Part shown: piece by piece, positions 35,452-44,269 of the stretch
Layout: the number at the start of each line of letters is the position of its first letter
Position numbering within the stretch: the stretch's first letter is position 1
NCBI RefSeq assembly: GCF_014652535.1
Contig: NZ_BMYZ01000001.1
Coordinates: 2,046,001-2,110,000, forward strand
Reading direction: 5' to 3'
DNA from: Cellvibrio zantedeschiae
Lineage (GTDB): Bacteria; Pseudomonadota; Gammaproteobacteria; Pseudomonadales; Cellvibrionaceae
DNA length: 64,000 nt
The notes under the pieces: generated by a model
What the model was told of the DNA's origin: nothing
Database searches by the model: none
Seen by the model: only the letters and a program-made list of their open reading frames with translations
Made by a program: the position numbers and the translations under genes

Positions 35452-36294
35452 TTAGGCTTTTACCACAGTTTGTTTTTGGGTACCCATACCTTCAATACCC
35501 AACTCCATCACATCGCCCACTTCCAAATAAAGCGGTGGCTTCTGGCCAAGGCCAACTCCGGGCGGTGTACCGGTACTGATAACATCTCCCGGTTGCAAAC
35601 TCATAAACTGGCTGAGGTAATGTACCAAAAATGCGGGGCCAAATACCATGTGTTTAGTAGAACCATTTTGGAAAGTTTTACCGTTAACTTTTAACCACAA
35701 ATTCAAATTTAATGGATCGGGTACTTCATCTTTAGTCACCACATAAGGACCTATGGGACCAAAACTGTCGCAGCCCTTACCCTTATCCCACTGGCCGCCG
35801 CGCTCAAGCTGAAAATTACGCTCAGATACATCATTGATAACACAGTAACCGGCAATGTGATCCATTGCATCGTCTAATTCAACATAACTACAATGTTTGC
35901 CTATAATTATGCCCAGCTCAACTTCCCAATCCAACTTGGTAGAATTGCGTGGCTTAATTACATTGTCATTAGGACCGGTGATTGCACTGGTGGCCTTCAT
36001 AAAAACAACAGGTTCATCCGGCACTGCCAAACCTGATTCAGCAGCGTGATCAGCATAATTGAGTCCGATACAAATAAATTTTCCCACGTTATTTACACAA
36101 GGACCAAAACGTACAGGATCAGCAACCAGGGGCAATGAACTACTATCAATGGCCGCAATTTTTTTTAAGCTTTCATCGGAAAGTGTTGCACCGTGTATGT
36201 CGCTGATGACATTTGATAAATCGCGAACATTTCCGTCTTTATCTAAAATTCCAGGACGCTCTTGGCCGGGCAAACCGTATCTCAGTAATTTCAT
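35452..36294 (-). CDS. FAH-family hydrolase, probable 2,4-diketo-3-deoxy-L-fuconate hydrolase
   Basis: A 280-residue fumarylacetoacetate hydrolase family protein. The metal site is visible: DWEVELGIIIGKHC with the E-x-E pair near residues 117-130 and the Asp of VINDVSERNFQLERGGQW (in parts) near 150-160. MKLLRYGLPGQERPGILD at the start is typical of the sugar-acid branch. In the non-phosphorylating L-fucose pathway this family cleaves 2,4-diketo-3-deoxy-L-fuconate to pyruvate and L-lactate. It is the last gene of the AKR-UxaA-UxaA-SDR-FAH operon. A GTG four codons upstream is an alternative start. Confidence 0.88.
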   Translation of the reverse strand: MKLLRYGLPGQERPGILDKDGNVRDLSNVISDIHGATLSDESLKKIAAIDSSSLPLVADPVRFGPCVNNVGKFICIGLNYADHAAESGLAVPDEPVVFMKATSAITGPNDNVIKPRNSTKLDWEVELGIIIGKHCSYVELDDAMDHIAGYCVINDVSERNFQLERGGQWDKGKGCDSFGPIGPYVVTKDEVPDPLNLNLWLKVNGKTFQNGSTKHMVFGPAFLVHYLSQFMSLQPGDVISTGTPPGVGLGQKPPLYLEVGDVMELGIEGMGTQKQTVVKA

Positions 36295-36373
36295 CTTAAC
36301 TCTCACAATTGCTTTGTATTTAGGATACGCAGGTTAGCAACGAGAAACAAAGCCCAACCTGCACACAAATTTA

Positions 36374-37102
36374 TTAATTAGTCCAACCGCCATCGATCAC
36401 ATTAATCGTGCCCGTGGTAAATGCAGATTCATCGCTCGCCAAATAAAGCGCGAGCTGCGCCATTTCCATCGCGCTACCCAAACGCCCCATAGGTTGGCGC
36501 GCAACAAAATTTTTGTAGGCCGTTTCATAATCGCCGGTTGAATGAAGACGCTGCTCCAGTGACGGTGTGTGTACCGTGCCAGGACAAATGGCATTGCAGC
36601 GAATACCTTGTGCAACGAAATCAGCAGCCACCGCTTTGGTTAAACCAATAACCGCGGCTTTAGTCGCGCCGTAGGCACACCGATTTTGCACTCCTTTAAT
36701 CGAGCCCGCCACTGAGGACATATTAATAATAGAGCCCCTGCCACGTGCAATCATATCCGGGAGAAAAGCGCGAATCGTGCGATACATGGAAGTAACATTT
36801 AAATCCATGGAAAAATTCCAGTCTTTCTCATCACCATCCAAAATGGTTCCGCTGTGCACATAACCTACGCAGTTAAATAAAATGTCTATTGGGCCAATTT
36901 CTTTCGCAAGTGCGATCACTTCTTCTGAATTTAAAACATCCAGCTTGCGAACTTCGCAGCCCGCAATATCTTTTAATGCATCAAGATTAATATCAGTTGC
37001 GATTACACGCGCTCCTTGAGCGGCGAATAATTCTGCGCTTGCGCGGCCGATGCCTTGGGCGGCGGCGGTGATGAGTGCGGTCTTGCCTTGTAGACGGTTC
37101 AT
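36374..37102 (-). CDS. SDR oxidoreductase, probable 2-keto-3-deoxy-L-fuconate dehydrogenase
   Basis: A 242-residue classical short-chain dehydrogenase. Cofactor motif TAAAQGIGRA near residues 11-20 with Asp in VIATDINLDAL (NAD preference); catalytic Ser in IINMSSVAG, then Tyr-x3-Lys in CAYGATKAAVIG. MNRLQGKTALITAAAQGIG matches the family of 2-keto-3-deoxy-L-fuconate dehydrogenases, which make 2,4-diketo-3-deoxy-L-fuconate. ATG 37102 is chosen; the longer frame adds 13 residues without similarity. It sits 52 bp after the UxaA-type large subunit and before the FAH hydrolase, the order of reactions. Confidence 0.88.
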   Translation of the reverse strand: MNRLQGKTALITAAAQGIGRASAELFAAQGARVIATDINLDALKDIAGCEVRKLDVLNSEEVIALAKEIGPIDILFNCVGYVHSGTILDGDEKDWNFSMDLNVTSMYRTIRAFLPDMIARGRGSIINMSSVAGSIKGVQNRCAYGATKAAVIGLTKAVAADFVAQGIRCNAICPGTVHTPSLEQRLHSTGDYETAYKNFVARQPMGRLGSAMEMAQLALYLASDESAFTTGTINVIDGGWTN

Positions 37103-37154
37103 GGTTTTGTCTTCTACTATTTGTTTTAAAGTAATTAGCAAATAATTTAAAAAA

Positions 37155-38372
37155 CTATGCTATCTGCCTAACCGGCAAACAACTTGGTCCAATCGGTTCA
37201 AAAGATTTGTAAGTCAAAATAAATTCTTGATGGCCCAATTCCTCTGAAACGCTGCGCTTACCTGACGCAACATCAATTACATTTTGTAAAATTTCTGCAC
37301 CGACTTCATCGAGCGTAGCTTCGCCTTCCAAAATACGGCCAGCATTTACGTCCATATCTTCGCTTAAACGACGATAGGTTTCTGGATTGGCGCATACTTT
37401 GATGACGGGAGAAATAGCGGAACCTACTACTGAGCCGCGGCCAGTAGTAAATAAAATGACATGGGAACCGCATGCAATTAGTTCGATAATTTCGGCATTA
37501 TCAGAAATATTCGGGAAACCAAAACGCGGTTCACCATCGGGCACAACATCCAACAAATATAAACCGCCGGTGGGTGGAATATCGCCGGGTTTTATTAAAC
37601 CACTAATTGGCGACGAACCTGATTTTGAGTAGGCACCCATGGACTTTTCTTCCATGGTAGTTAAGCCGCCGTCTGCATTCCCAGGGGCAAAACTGCCGAA
37701 ACCCATAACGCGATAATAGTGTTCGGCTTTAGCAACACAGGCTTCAATTTGTTCGCCGAGTTCCGGTGTAATGGCACGATCTGCCATAATAGTTTCGCAA
37801 CCAATTAGCTCACCCGTCTCTTCAAAAATACAGGTAGCATTGGCCTCTACCAAGGCATCAAAACAACGACCCACAGCAGGGTTTGCGCTAATACCGCTGG
37901 TACCGTCTGAACCGCCACAAATAGTCCCTACAATTAATTCACTTAATGCCATAGGTACGCGTGGTGTTTTATCTGCTTCAACTTTTATGCGTGCAACTGC
38001 TGCGAGCCCCGCTTCAATCGTTGCCTTGGTTCCGCCCGCTTCCTGGATGACTAATAATTCTGCCGGGCGACCACTGGCTCGAATTTCTTTTAATAATTTA
38101 TCGCGATTCATACTTTCACAACCGAGCGAAATTAATAATGCACCGCCGACATTGGGATGAGTGGAAACCGCACGCATCATTTCATAAGCATATTGGTTAG
38201 GGTAACAACCGGGAAAGCCAATTAAATGCACGTCCATATCATTTGCGAGGGTTACAATTTTGCGCGATACGTGATGCGCACACTCAACCAAATAAGCTAC
38301 GACAAGGACATTGCGAATTCCTTTACGTCCATCCTGACGAGCGTACCCTTGAAAACTTACCGCGGTGTTCAT
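37155..38372 (-). CDS. UxaA-family dehydratase, large (catalytic) subunit
   Basis: A 405-residue protein of the altronate/galactarate dehydratase family (UxaA C-terminal part). Family features: GYARQDGRKGIRNVLVVAYLVECAHH (in parts), GFPGCYPNQYAYEMM, LISLGCESMN, IVGTICGGSDGTSGISANPAVG and LIACGSHVILFTTGRGSVVG; cysteines in these segments (PGCYP, LGCES, TICGGSD) would hold the Fe site. Overlaps the small subunit by one base (TAATG), so the pair is translationally coupled. Relatives act on altronate, galactarate or sulfolactate; from context the substrate here is L-fuconate (inference). Confidence 0.85.
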   Translation of the reverse strand: MNTAVSFQGYARQDGRKGIRNVLVVAYLVECAHHVSRKIVTLANDMDVHLIGFPGCYPNQYAYEMMRAVSTHPNVGGALLISLGCESMNRDKLLKEIRASGRPAELLVIQEAGGTKATIEAGLAAVARIKVEADKTPRVPMALSELIVGTICGGSDGTSGISANPAVGRCFDALVEANATCIFEETGELIGCETIMADRAITPELGEQIEACVAKAEHYYRVMGFGSFAPGNADGGLTTMEEKSMGAYSKSGSSPISGLIKPGDIPPTGGLYLLDVVPDGEPRFGFPNISDNAEIIELIACGSHVILFTTGRGSVVGSAISPVIKVCANPETYRRLSEDMDVNAGRILEGEATLDEVGAEILQNVIDVASGKRSVSEELGHQEFILTYKSFEPIGPSCLPVRQIA

Positions 38373-38695
38373 TAAGACTCACTCCTGTCTTTATTTTGAC
38401 GAGTACGTGTATGGCTTGGAATATAATCACTTTGCATATTGTGCATGTGCACGTGCTCGCCCTGCGCGGCCGCTTGTGTCATTGAACCAATAGGTGCACC
38501 GTAACGATAAACTTTTTCCCCCACATTTAATGGCTGGCGCGCAAGTTTATGCCCTACCTCTATAGTTTGATTTATATGCACAGATTCACCATCAATATGA
38601 ACAACATCCCCCGCACTAATTTGTGTTACACACACCAAAATATTATCGTCAGGATGCAACAAAATGACGGGTGTGATTTTTTTTGAATTTGTCAT
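38372..38695 (-). CDS. UxaA-family dehydratase, small SAF-domain subunit
   Basis: A 107-residue SAF domain equal to the N-terminal part of UxaA: VILLHPDDNILVCVTQISAGD, GHKLARQPLNVGEKVYRYGAPIG (in parts) and QAAAQGEHVHMHNMQSDY, the last being the conserved EHVHxHNxxS/D motif. ATG 38695 is used; a TTG codon just before it gives no benefit. It lies 12 bp after the aldo/keto reductase stop and overlaps the large subunit start. Split SAF/catalytic pairs are known, for example for sulfolactate dehydratase. Confidence 0.87.
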   Translation of the reverse strand: MTNSKKITPVILLHPDDNILVCVTQISAGDVVHIDGESVHINQTIEVGHKLARQPLNVGEKVYRYGAPIGSMTQAAAQGEHVHMHNMQSDYIPSHTRTRQNKDRSES

Positions 38696-38707
38696 CAATC
38701 TACTCGT

Positions 38708-39742
38708 TTAAAAAGGTGTTGGGGCATCAGGGTGAAGTAAATTGCGCTCACGTAAACGCTGCCAAAATTCTTGCGGAATGGAATAATTCATCCAAATAAT
38801 TGCTTGCTCAACTTGCGCAGGTGATGCCAATCCAGCGATAACAGAACATACTTGCGGGTGCGCGCCAGGAAACTGCAGTGCAGCAGCAGGAAGTGGAACA
38901 GAAAATTCTGCGCAGATAATTTCTAATTGCTTGACGCGCTCAATAATGTGCAGCGGCGCTGGTTCGTAATTGTAATAAAAAGGCCCAGCTCCACTTACAC
39001 CCGAAGCGAGTATTCCAGAATTAAAAGGCCCGCCTGAAATGATTGAGACTCCGCGTTTTTTGCACAGCGGAAAAAAAGAGTCGCATGGACTTTGTTCTAA
39101 TAGCGAATAGCGCCCCGCCAATAAAAACCCATCAAAATCGCCGTGCGCTAATGCCTGCTCACACACTTCCCATTCGTTGGTTCCAAGACCAATTGCTTTC
39201 ACAACGCCTGCCGCACGCAGTTCATTCATGGCGCGATAACCGCCCTCAAAAAATTCGCGGAAATGTTGTGCGTGCTGCTCGCCATGAGTGAGCGAACCTA
39301 AATCGTGGGCAAATAAAATATCGATGTAATTTGTTTTTAGCCGCTGCAAGCTGGACTCAAACGAACGCATAACCGCATCGTAGGAATAATCAAAAACAGG
39401 TTCCAACGCAGGCGTATCCACAAAGCCATGCCGAATGGAATCGCTAGATGTTGTAGGCACCAGCAGGCGCCCAACTTTTGAAGAAATAATTAATTGCTCC
39501 CGCTTGGCCGCTAGCTGGCTACCAAGACGAGACTCACTCAAACCAAAACCATAGTGGGGTGCCGTATCAAAATAATTAATACCGGCATTAAGTGCAGCGT
39601 CCAAGGTTGAGTCAGCTTCTGCATCCGTCATTGCCCGGTACAGATTTCCCAAGGTAGCAGCACCAAAGCCCAAGGTCGGCATAGGCAAAGAGGTGTTTCC
39701 AAAACGTTTGGAACTTTCGGAAGGACCCATGGGATCTAACAT
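38708..39742 (-). CDS. Aldo/keto reductase, probable L-fucose 1-dehydrogenase
   Basis: A 344-residue TIM-barrel AKR related to D-threo-aldose 1-dehydrogenase/L-fucose dehydrogenase. The catalytic tetrad is present: Asp and Tyr in FDTAPHYGFGLSESRLG (Asp near 58, Tyr near 63), Lys in IISSKVGRLL, His in ILFAHDLGSL. The Phe/Tyr-rich loop GPFYYNYEPA is common in the aldose dehydrogenase branch. It would oxidise L-fucose to L-fucono-1,5-lactone. ATG 39742 has GAGAG six bases upstream. First gene of the catabolic operon (reverse strand), divided from the IclR gene by about 130 bp. Confidence 0.87.
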   Translation of the reverse strand: MLDPMGPSESSKRFGNTSLPMPTLGFGAATLGNLYRAMTDAEADSTLDAALNAGINYFDTAPHYGFGLSESRLGSQLAAKREQLIISSKVGRLLVPTTSSDSIRHGFVDTPALEPVFDYSYDAVMRSFESSLQRLKTNYIDILFAHDLGSLTHGEQHAQHFREFFEGGYRAMNELRAAGVVKAIGLGTNEWEVCEQALAHGDFDGFLLAGRYSLLEQSPCDSFFPLCKKRGVSIISGGPFNSGILASGVSGAGPFYYNYEPAPLHIIERVKQLEIICAEFSVPLPAAALQFPGAHPQVCSVIAGLASPAQVEQAIIWMNYSIPQEFWQRLRERNLLHPDAPTPF

Positions 39743-39863
39743 ATTCAACTCTCACGCCTTGTTTTTATAATTAAAAAAAGCTTTGCCCATAAAATAAATT
39801 TTAACCCATTATAGTCAAAGTTAACATATCCCCCTATGGGAATTGATGTAAAAAACAGTCAAT

Positions 39864-39884
39864 AAAAAAGGCGCCTTAGCGCCC
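39864..39884 (-). terminator. Terminator at the end of the IclR gene
   Basis: GGCGC-CTTA-GCGCC-type stem (39870-39874 with 39879-39883) followed on the minus strand by CTTTTTTA. It overlaps the last codons of the IclR gene. Confidence 0.75.
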
Positions 39885-40673
39885 TTCGTTACTCAGTGCA
39901 TCCGCAATTTTGCGGGCCGATATTTTGAGCTTTTCGATCACCTGCTCGTGGGTAACAGCTTGCGCTTTAATCGTTATGAAAGGCACATTGAGTACCGCTG
40001 TAGCGCCATTCAAACCCAGGATGGGCACACAAAGATCTGTTACACCCTCCACGAAATCACTCGCCGATTGAACGAAACCACGCTCCACCGCAACTTTGGA
40101 CCGCTGCAAAAAATGCTGGATAAGCTCTGAGTCTGCTGAGGCGCGCAATTGTGGCAACCAGCGAGCCTGGGTTTCCTCGGGCGCATAGCCATAGAGCATT
40201 AACCCGGAGTTGGTATCCACCAAGCGACGGCGATAACCCACACGCACAGAGAAACCCAAATCCATTGGGCTTTCAATACGCCCCACCACCACAATTTGAT
40301 CTCCAGACGGCACCACCAAGTGACAGGATTGCCCCAACTCACGTGCCAAATCTTTCATAACAGGCAAAGCAGTTTCCAGCAAAGAGCGCGCTGAACCCTG
40401 GGCGATACCCAAAGTGAATAATTTATTCGTTAAGGTGTAACCATCACGGCCATCTGGTGATGATTCTATGTAGCCACGAAATTCCAGCGCCAACACCATG
40501 CGGAATAATTCGCTAACAGAACGACCCAAAGTCACGGCCATTTGTGACGTGGTCATGGGCGCGCCATTACGCGCTAGAAGTTCAAGAATATCCAAGCCTT
40601 TTTCAAGCGCTGGAGCACGGTATTTGCGATCGTTTTCATCTGCCGATGTGTCTATAGTAATATTATTATTCAT
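39876..40673 (-). CDS. IclR-family transcriptional regulator (fucose cluster)
   Basis: A 265-residue IclR regulator. Winged helix about residues 20-80 (LEKGLDILELLARNGAPMT, MTTSQMAVTLGRSVSELFRMV, FRGYIESSPDG); effector-binding GAF-like domain about 95-260 (LARELGQSCHLVVPSGDQIV, GLMLYGYAPEE, GFVQSASDFVEGVTDLCVPILG in parts, AVLNVPFI). Placed between the two minus-strand sets of fucose genes (fucP-lactonase and AKR-UxaA-SDR-FAH), it most probably controls them in response to L-fucose or a pathway acid. Acts as repressor or activator: not determinable. Confidence 0.92.
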   Translation of the reverse strand: MNNNITIDTSADENDRKYRAPALEKGLDILELLARNGAPMTTSQMAVTLGRSVSELFRMVLALEFRGYIESSPDGRDGYTLTNKLFTLGIAQGSARSLLETALPVMKDLARELGQSCHLVVPSGDQIVVVGRIESPMDLGFSVRVGYRRRLVDTNSGLMLYGYAPEETQARWLPQLRASADSELIQHFLQRSKVAVERGFVQSASDFVEGVTDLCVPILGLNGATAVLNVPFITIKAQAVTHEQVIEKLKISARKIADALSNEGR

Positions 40674-40772
40674 AGTAAATTTTTAAATATAAATAGTTAA
40701 CCTATATATGAAAGAAAATTCAAAGTATCAGATGCGTACTTTTTGAACAAGTAAAAATGCCCCGACCCCAAG

Positions 40773-41603
40773 TTAAAAACGGTAAAAATTTTTTGCTGTT
40801 GTTCCAAATATTTCATCCAGTTCGGTTGCTGATGCGACAGGTAAAATTTGTTTTGCCAAAGTGAGCCACTCATCATAATTTCCGTGGTTGGGTGCGAGAT
40901 TTAACACCGGCCAATCGCTTCCCCACATCAAACGCTCTGCGCCAAACAAGTGATAGAGGTGAACAATATAGGGGCGCAAATGATCAACTCCCTGTTCCAT
41001 GGATGCTTCCGTAAGCAAACCCGATAATTTGCAATAGACTTGCGGCAACTCCGCCAATGCTGCAATTGCTTTTGCCCATGATTCAAAACCCTTAGCTGCA
41101 ATAGCAGGTTTAGCCGCATGATCTATCACAATCGCGAGTTTCGGATGACGCCGCGCAAAAATTCTCAAATATTGTAAATGACGCACATGCACCAACGCAT
41201 CCAAACTTAAATTGCACTGCTGCATTTCTGCAATCGCAATTTCAATATCCGGGCTCAAAATCCAGCTATCTTCCGGCAAACTTTGCAACATAGGGCGCAG
41301 ACCGCGCATTTTAGGATGCTGCGCCAAATTACGAATTCGCGGCACCGCTGTGATTGATTTCAAATCCACCCAACCGACAACAGCTTTAACTAAATCCGAT
41401 TCATTAGCGAGGCGCAGCAAAAAATCTGTGTCAGCATCACTCTCTTGCGATTGCACAAGCACACTGCCCGTAATCCCCGCAGCCTTGGTTAATGGCTCTA
41501 AATCGACTGGATTAAAATCGCGGTAAATTGCCGTTAAATCTGCAGTGGGCCAGCGACAATCGTTTTCGCCAATTCGCCAAAAATGTTGATGCGCATCTAT
41601 CAC
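40773..41603 (-). CDS. COG3618 amidohydrolase, probable L-fuconolactonase
   Basis: A 276-residue metal-dependent hydrolase of the lactonase branch of the amidohydrolase superfamily. Residues seen: DAHQHFWRIG (N-terminal H-x-H) at residues 3-12, Lys/Arg region KMRGLRPMLQ, His in VIDHAAKPAI near residue 165 and Asp in WGSDWPVLN near residue 227. The family opens L-fucono-lactone or L-rhamnono-lactone. GTG at 41603 is the start, with AGGG 7 nt upstream. It lies 15 bp after fucP and 99 bp before the IclR gene. Confidence 0.89.
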   Translation of the reverse strand: MIDAHQHFWRIGENDCRWPTADLTAIYRDFNPVDLEPLTKAAGITGSVLVQSQESDADTDFLLRLANESDLVKAVVGWVDLKSITAVPRIRNLAQHPKMRGLRPMLQSLPEDSWILSPDIEIAIAEMQQCNLSLDALVHVRHLQYLRIFARRHPKLAIVIDHAAKPAIAAKGFESWAKAIAALAELPQVYCKLSGLLTEASMEQGVDHLRPYIVHLYHLFGAERLMWGSDWPVLNLAPNHGNYDEWLTLAKQILPVASATELDEIFGTTAKNFYRF

Positions 41604-41618
41604 AACAAATCCCTGTGT

Positions 41619-42884
41619 TTAACCCTTTATTTCGCGCTGATAACATGAGCGCGCAAAAACTGCGATTACCGCAAAGGAAGCCAGGGGAATCACCACTGCA
41701 GTATGTATGCTGGAGATATCAGAAACAAAACCCATCACCGCCGCAAGAATGGCGCCGCCAATAATTGACATTACCAATAATGACGAGCCAGCTTTAGCCT
41801 GCTCGCCTAAATTTTTAATCGTTAAGGCAAAAATAGTAGGAAACATCAGCGACATAAAAAAGCTGGTAGCAACAAGCGCAAGCATACCTACAAGATTAGG
41901 GCTTACAACTGCAAGGGCACAGAGCACAACATTCGCAATCGCGTAGATAAACATTAATAAACTCGGCTTGATGCGCGCCATAAGTGCAGTGGCAAAGAAG
42001 CGTCCAATCATAAAAATGACTAAAGATGCGAGTAAATAATTGGCCAATATTTTTTCGCCTGTACCCGGCAGCGCTTGCTGACCGTAGCGAATCATATAAC
42101 TCCACAAACACACTTGCGCGCCAACATAAAAAAACTGCGCAGTTACACCAAACATAAATTGGCCACTAGCCAGCAGATTTTTATAATCGTTCCAACTCAC
42201 CGATTCGCCAGCTGAAGATTGTGTGGCAACTTTAGGAAACCTTACTAACAAAACCACAAATGCCCACAGAAACACCAGTGCACCTATCGCCAAATAGGGC
42301 CCTTGCACCGCATGGGATTCCGCTTGATAAAACTGCTCCAATGCCGCCGGAGCCATAGCGGCCAAATCTGCCGCACTCGGTTCATGGCCAGACAAAATAA
42401 ATTCACGGCCAATAATAATTCCTGCAATACAACCAAAAGGATTAAAAGATTGCGCGAAGTTTAAACGACGCTCTGCAGTAGCAGGATCACCCATAGCGAC
42501 AATTAAGGGATTGGCAGACGTTTCCAAAAAAGCCAAACCACTGGCGATTACAAAAAGCGCACCCAAAAATAAATTGTATTCGCGCTGCGCCGCCGCCGGG
42601 TAAAACAGAAACGCACCAAAAGCGTAAAGCAACAAGCCAGTGACTACCGCTGCTTTGTAACTGTAACGGCGCATAAAGAGAGAAGCGGGAATAGAGAATA
42701 CAAAATAGCCGGTATAAAAAGCAGATTGCACTAAACCTGATTTCAAATCGCTTAAGGAAAAAATTTTTTTAAATTGAGCGATTAAAATATCGTTGAGGTT
42801 ATTAGCCATTCCCCATAAAAAGAACAGGCTAATAATGAGGATCAACGGCAGTAAAACGGATGTAGCTTTCTCGTTATTATTCAT
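41619..42884 (-). CDS. fucP: L-fucose:H+ symporter (FucP family, MFS)
   Basis: A 421-residue major facilitator with about 12 hydrophobic helices. FucP-family signatures: LFFLWGMANNLNDILIAQFKKIF (in parts) in helix 1 and the loop, QSAFYTGYFVFSIPASLFMRRYSYKAAVV (in parts), LETSANPLIVAMG with the proton-linked acidic residue, and FNPFGCIAG. ETSANP is the hallmark of the FucP/GluP group. Substrate assignment to L-fucose rests on the flanking pathway. It is followed directly by the lactonase and is divergent from lldD. Confidence 0.92.
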   Translation of the reverse strand: MNNNEKATSVLLPLILIISLFFLWGMANNLNDILIAQFKKIFSLSDLKSGLVQSAFYTGYFVFSIPASLFMRRYSYKAAVVTGLLLYAFGAFLFYPAAAQREYNLFLGALFVIASGLAFLETSANPLIVAMGDPATAERRLNFAQSFNPFGCIAGIIIGREFILSGHEPSAADLAAMAPAALEQFYQAESHAVQGPYLAIGALVFLWAFVVLLVRFPKVATQSSAGESVSWNDYKNLLASGQFMFGVTAQFFYVGAQVCLWSYMIRYGQQALPGTGEKILANYLLASLVIFMIGRFFATALMARIKPSLLMFIYAIANVVLCALAVVSPNLVGMLALVATSFFMSLMFPTIFALTIKNLGEQAKAGSSLLVMSIIGGAILAAVMGFVSDISSIHTAVVIPLASFAVIAVFARSCYQREIKG

Positions 42885-42972
42885 AAGTTTTTACCCGCGA
42901 GCGGAAGCTCAAACACTTGTTATTGTCAGTTATAGCAGCGGACGCATGGCGTTGAGTATACAATACCGCCAA

Positions 42973-43002
42973 TTTATATGTAAAAGATAAATTACATATA
43001 AA
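42973..43002. promoter_or_regulatory. Candidate operator (inverted repeat) between fucP and lldD
   Basis: TTTATATGTAA (42973-42983) and TTACATATAAA (42992-43002) are perfect reverse complements around 8 nt. This 11-bp-arm palindrome lies 89 bp before fucP and 61 bp before lldD, well placed for a dimeric regulator such as the cluster's IclR protein to control both directions. No second exact copy was found by eye in the other cluster intergenic regions. Confidence 0.5.
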
Positions 43003-43062
43003 ATCATGCTAACATAAGGTCATTTATACCATAACACAAATAATCCTTTAGATAACAAGCCT

Positions 43063-44211
43063 ATGATCCTTGCAAATATCGATGACTATCGGGAACTTGC
43101 CCGCCGCCGCCTGCCCCATTTTCTATTTGAATACATAGATGGCGGCGCTTTTAGCGAAACCACCTTGCGCAGTAACGCCAATGACCTGCAAAAAATCCTC
43201 TTACGCCAGCGCGTCTTGCGCGACGTCTCCGAGGTATCCACAGCAACGACGCTCTTTGGCCAGAAGCTGGCAATGCCTATTGGCTTGGCACCCGTGGGCA
43301 TTGCCGGTTTGAATGCCCGACGTGGTGAGGTACAGGCTGCGCAAGCCGCTGAAGCAGCAGGCGTGCCTTTCTGTCTTTCTACGGTTTCGGCTTGCTCGAT
43401 TGACGAGGTTCGTGCGGGCGTAAATAACCCCGTCTGGTTTCAGCTGTACATGATTCGCGACCGCGGCTTTTTGCGTGAAATGCTTGCTCGCGCAAAAGCG
43501 GCCGGAACCAATACCTTATTGTTCACTGTGGATATGCCTGTGCCCGCTACGCGTTATCGCGATATGCGCTCCGGCCTTTCCTACGGCACCATGTTTCAAC
43601 GCAAATTAACGCGATCACTACAAGTTTTACGCCGCCCTCAATGGGCATGGGATGTGGGTATATGTGGACGCCCGCATAGCCTCGGTAACATTGCGCCTGT
43701 ATTGGGCGAGAACGCTGGTATAGATGAATTCTGGGCGTGGCTCGGTAAAAATTTTGACCCCACAGTAACCTGGGCAGATATAGACCGTATCCGCACCGAA
43801 TGGGATGGCCATTTTATTATCAAAGGTATTTTGGACCCCGACGATGCAAAGCAAGCTGCCAACATAGGTGCAAACGGAATTATTGTTTCCAATCATGGTG
43901 GTCGTCAGCTGGATGGCGCCAGTTCGTCTATTCGCGCGCTTCCAAAAATCGCCGATGCAGTTGGTGATGATGTAACCCTGTTAATGGATAGCGGTATTCG
44001 CAGCGGTTTGGATGTGGTACGAGCATTGGCACTCGGCGCCAAAGCCGTAATGATTGGGCGACCCTGGGTTTACGCATTAGCTGCAAGACAAAAAACGGGC
44101 GCGAGTGAAATATTGCAACTATTTGCCAACGAAATGCGCGTTGCCATGGCTTTGTCAGGCTGCACAAAGATCTCCGATATTAATCGGGATATGATTGAAT
44201 CTATAGATTAA
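43063..44211 (+). CDS. lldD: L-lactate dehydrogenase (FMN, quinone-linked)
   Basis: A 382-residue FMN alpha-hydroxyacid dehydrogenase that oxidises L-lactate to pyruvate at the inner membrane. Features: N-terminal DDYRELARRRLPHFLFEYIDGGAFSE (in parts), PIGLAPVGIAGL, QLYMIRDRGF, FTVDMPVPATRYRDMRSGL (loop with Arg), FIIKGILDPDDA (Lys), and the catalytic His/Arg in VSNHGGRQLDGASSS. Length is close to E. coli LldD. It is divergent from fucP; since the fucose pathway yields L-lactate plus pyruvate, it would finish that pathway. Confidence 0.94.
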   Translation: MILANIDDYRELARRRLPHFLFEYIDGGAFSETTLRSNANDLQKILLRQRVLRDVSEVSTATTLFGQKLAMPIGLAPVGIAGLNARRGEVQAAQAAEAAGVPFCLSTVSACSIDEVRAGVNNPVWFQLYMIRDRGFLREMLARAKAAGTNTLLFTVDMPVPATRYRDMRSGLSYGTMFQRKLTRSLQVLRRPQWAWDVGICGRPHSLGNIAPVLGENAGIDEFWAWLGKNFDPTVTWADIDRIRTEWDGHFIIKGILDPDDAKQAANIGANGIIVSNHGGRQLDGASSSIRALPKIADAVGDDVTLLMDSGIRSGLDVVRALALGAKAVMIGRPWVYALAARQKTGASEILQLFANEMRVAMALSGCTKISDINRDMIESID

Positions 44212-44223
44212 ATTTGAGCAATA

Positions 44224-44250
44224 AAAAAAGGGAACATAGTTCCCTTTTTT
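44224..44250. terminator. Bidirectional terminator after lldD
   Basis: AAAAAAGGGAAC and GTTCCCTTTTTT form a 12-bp stem with a 3-nt loop between the converging lldD and solute-binding protein genes. Confidence 0.9.
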
Positions 44251-44269
44251 AAATTTTAATTGAACATCA

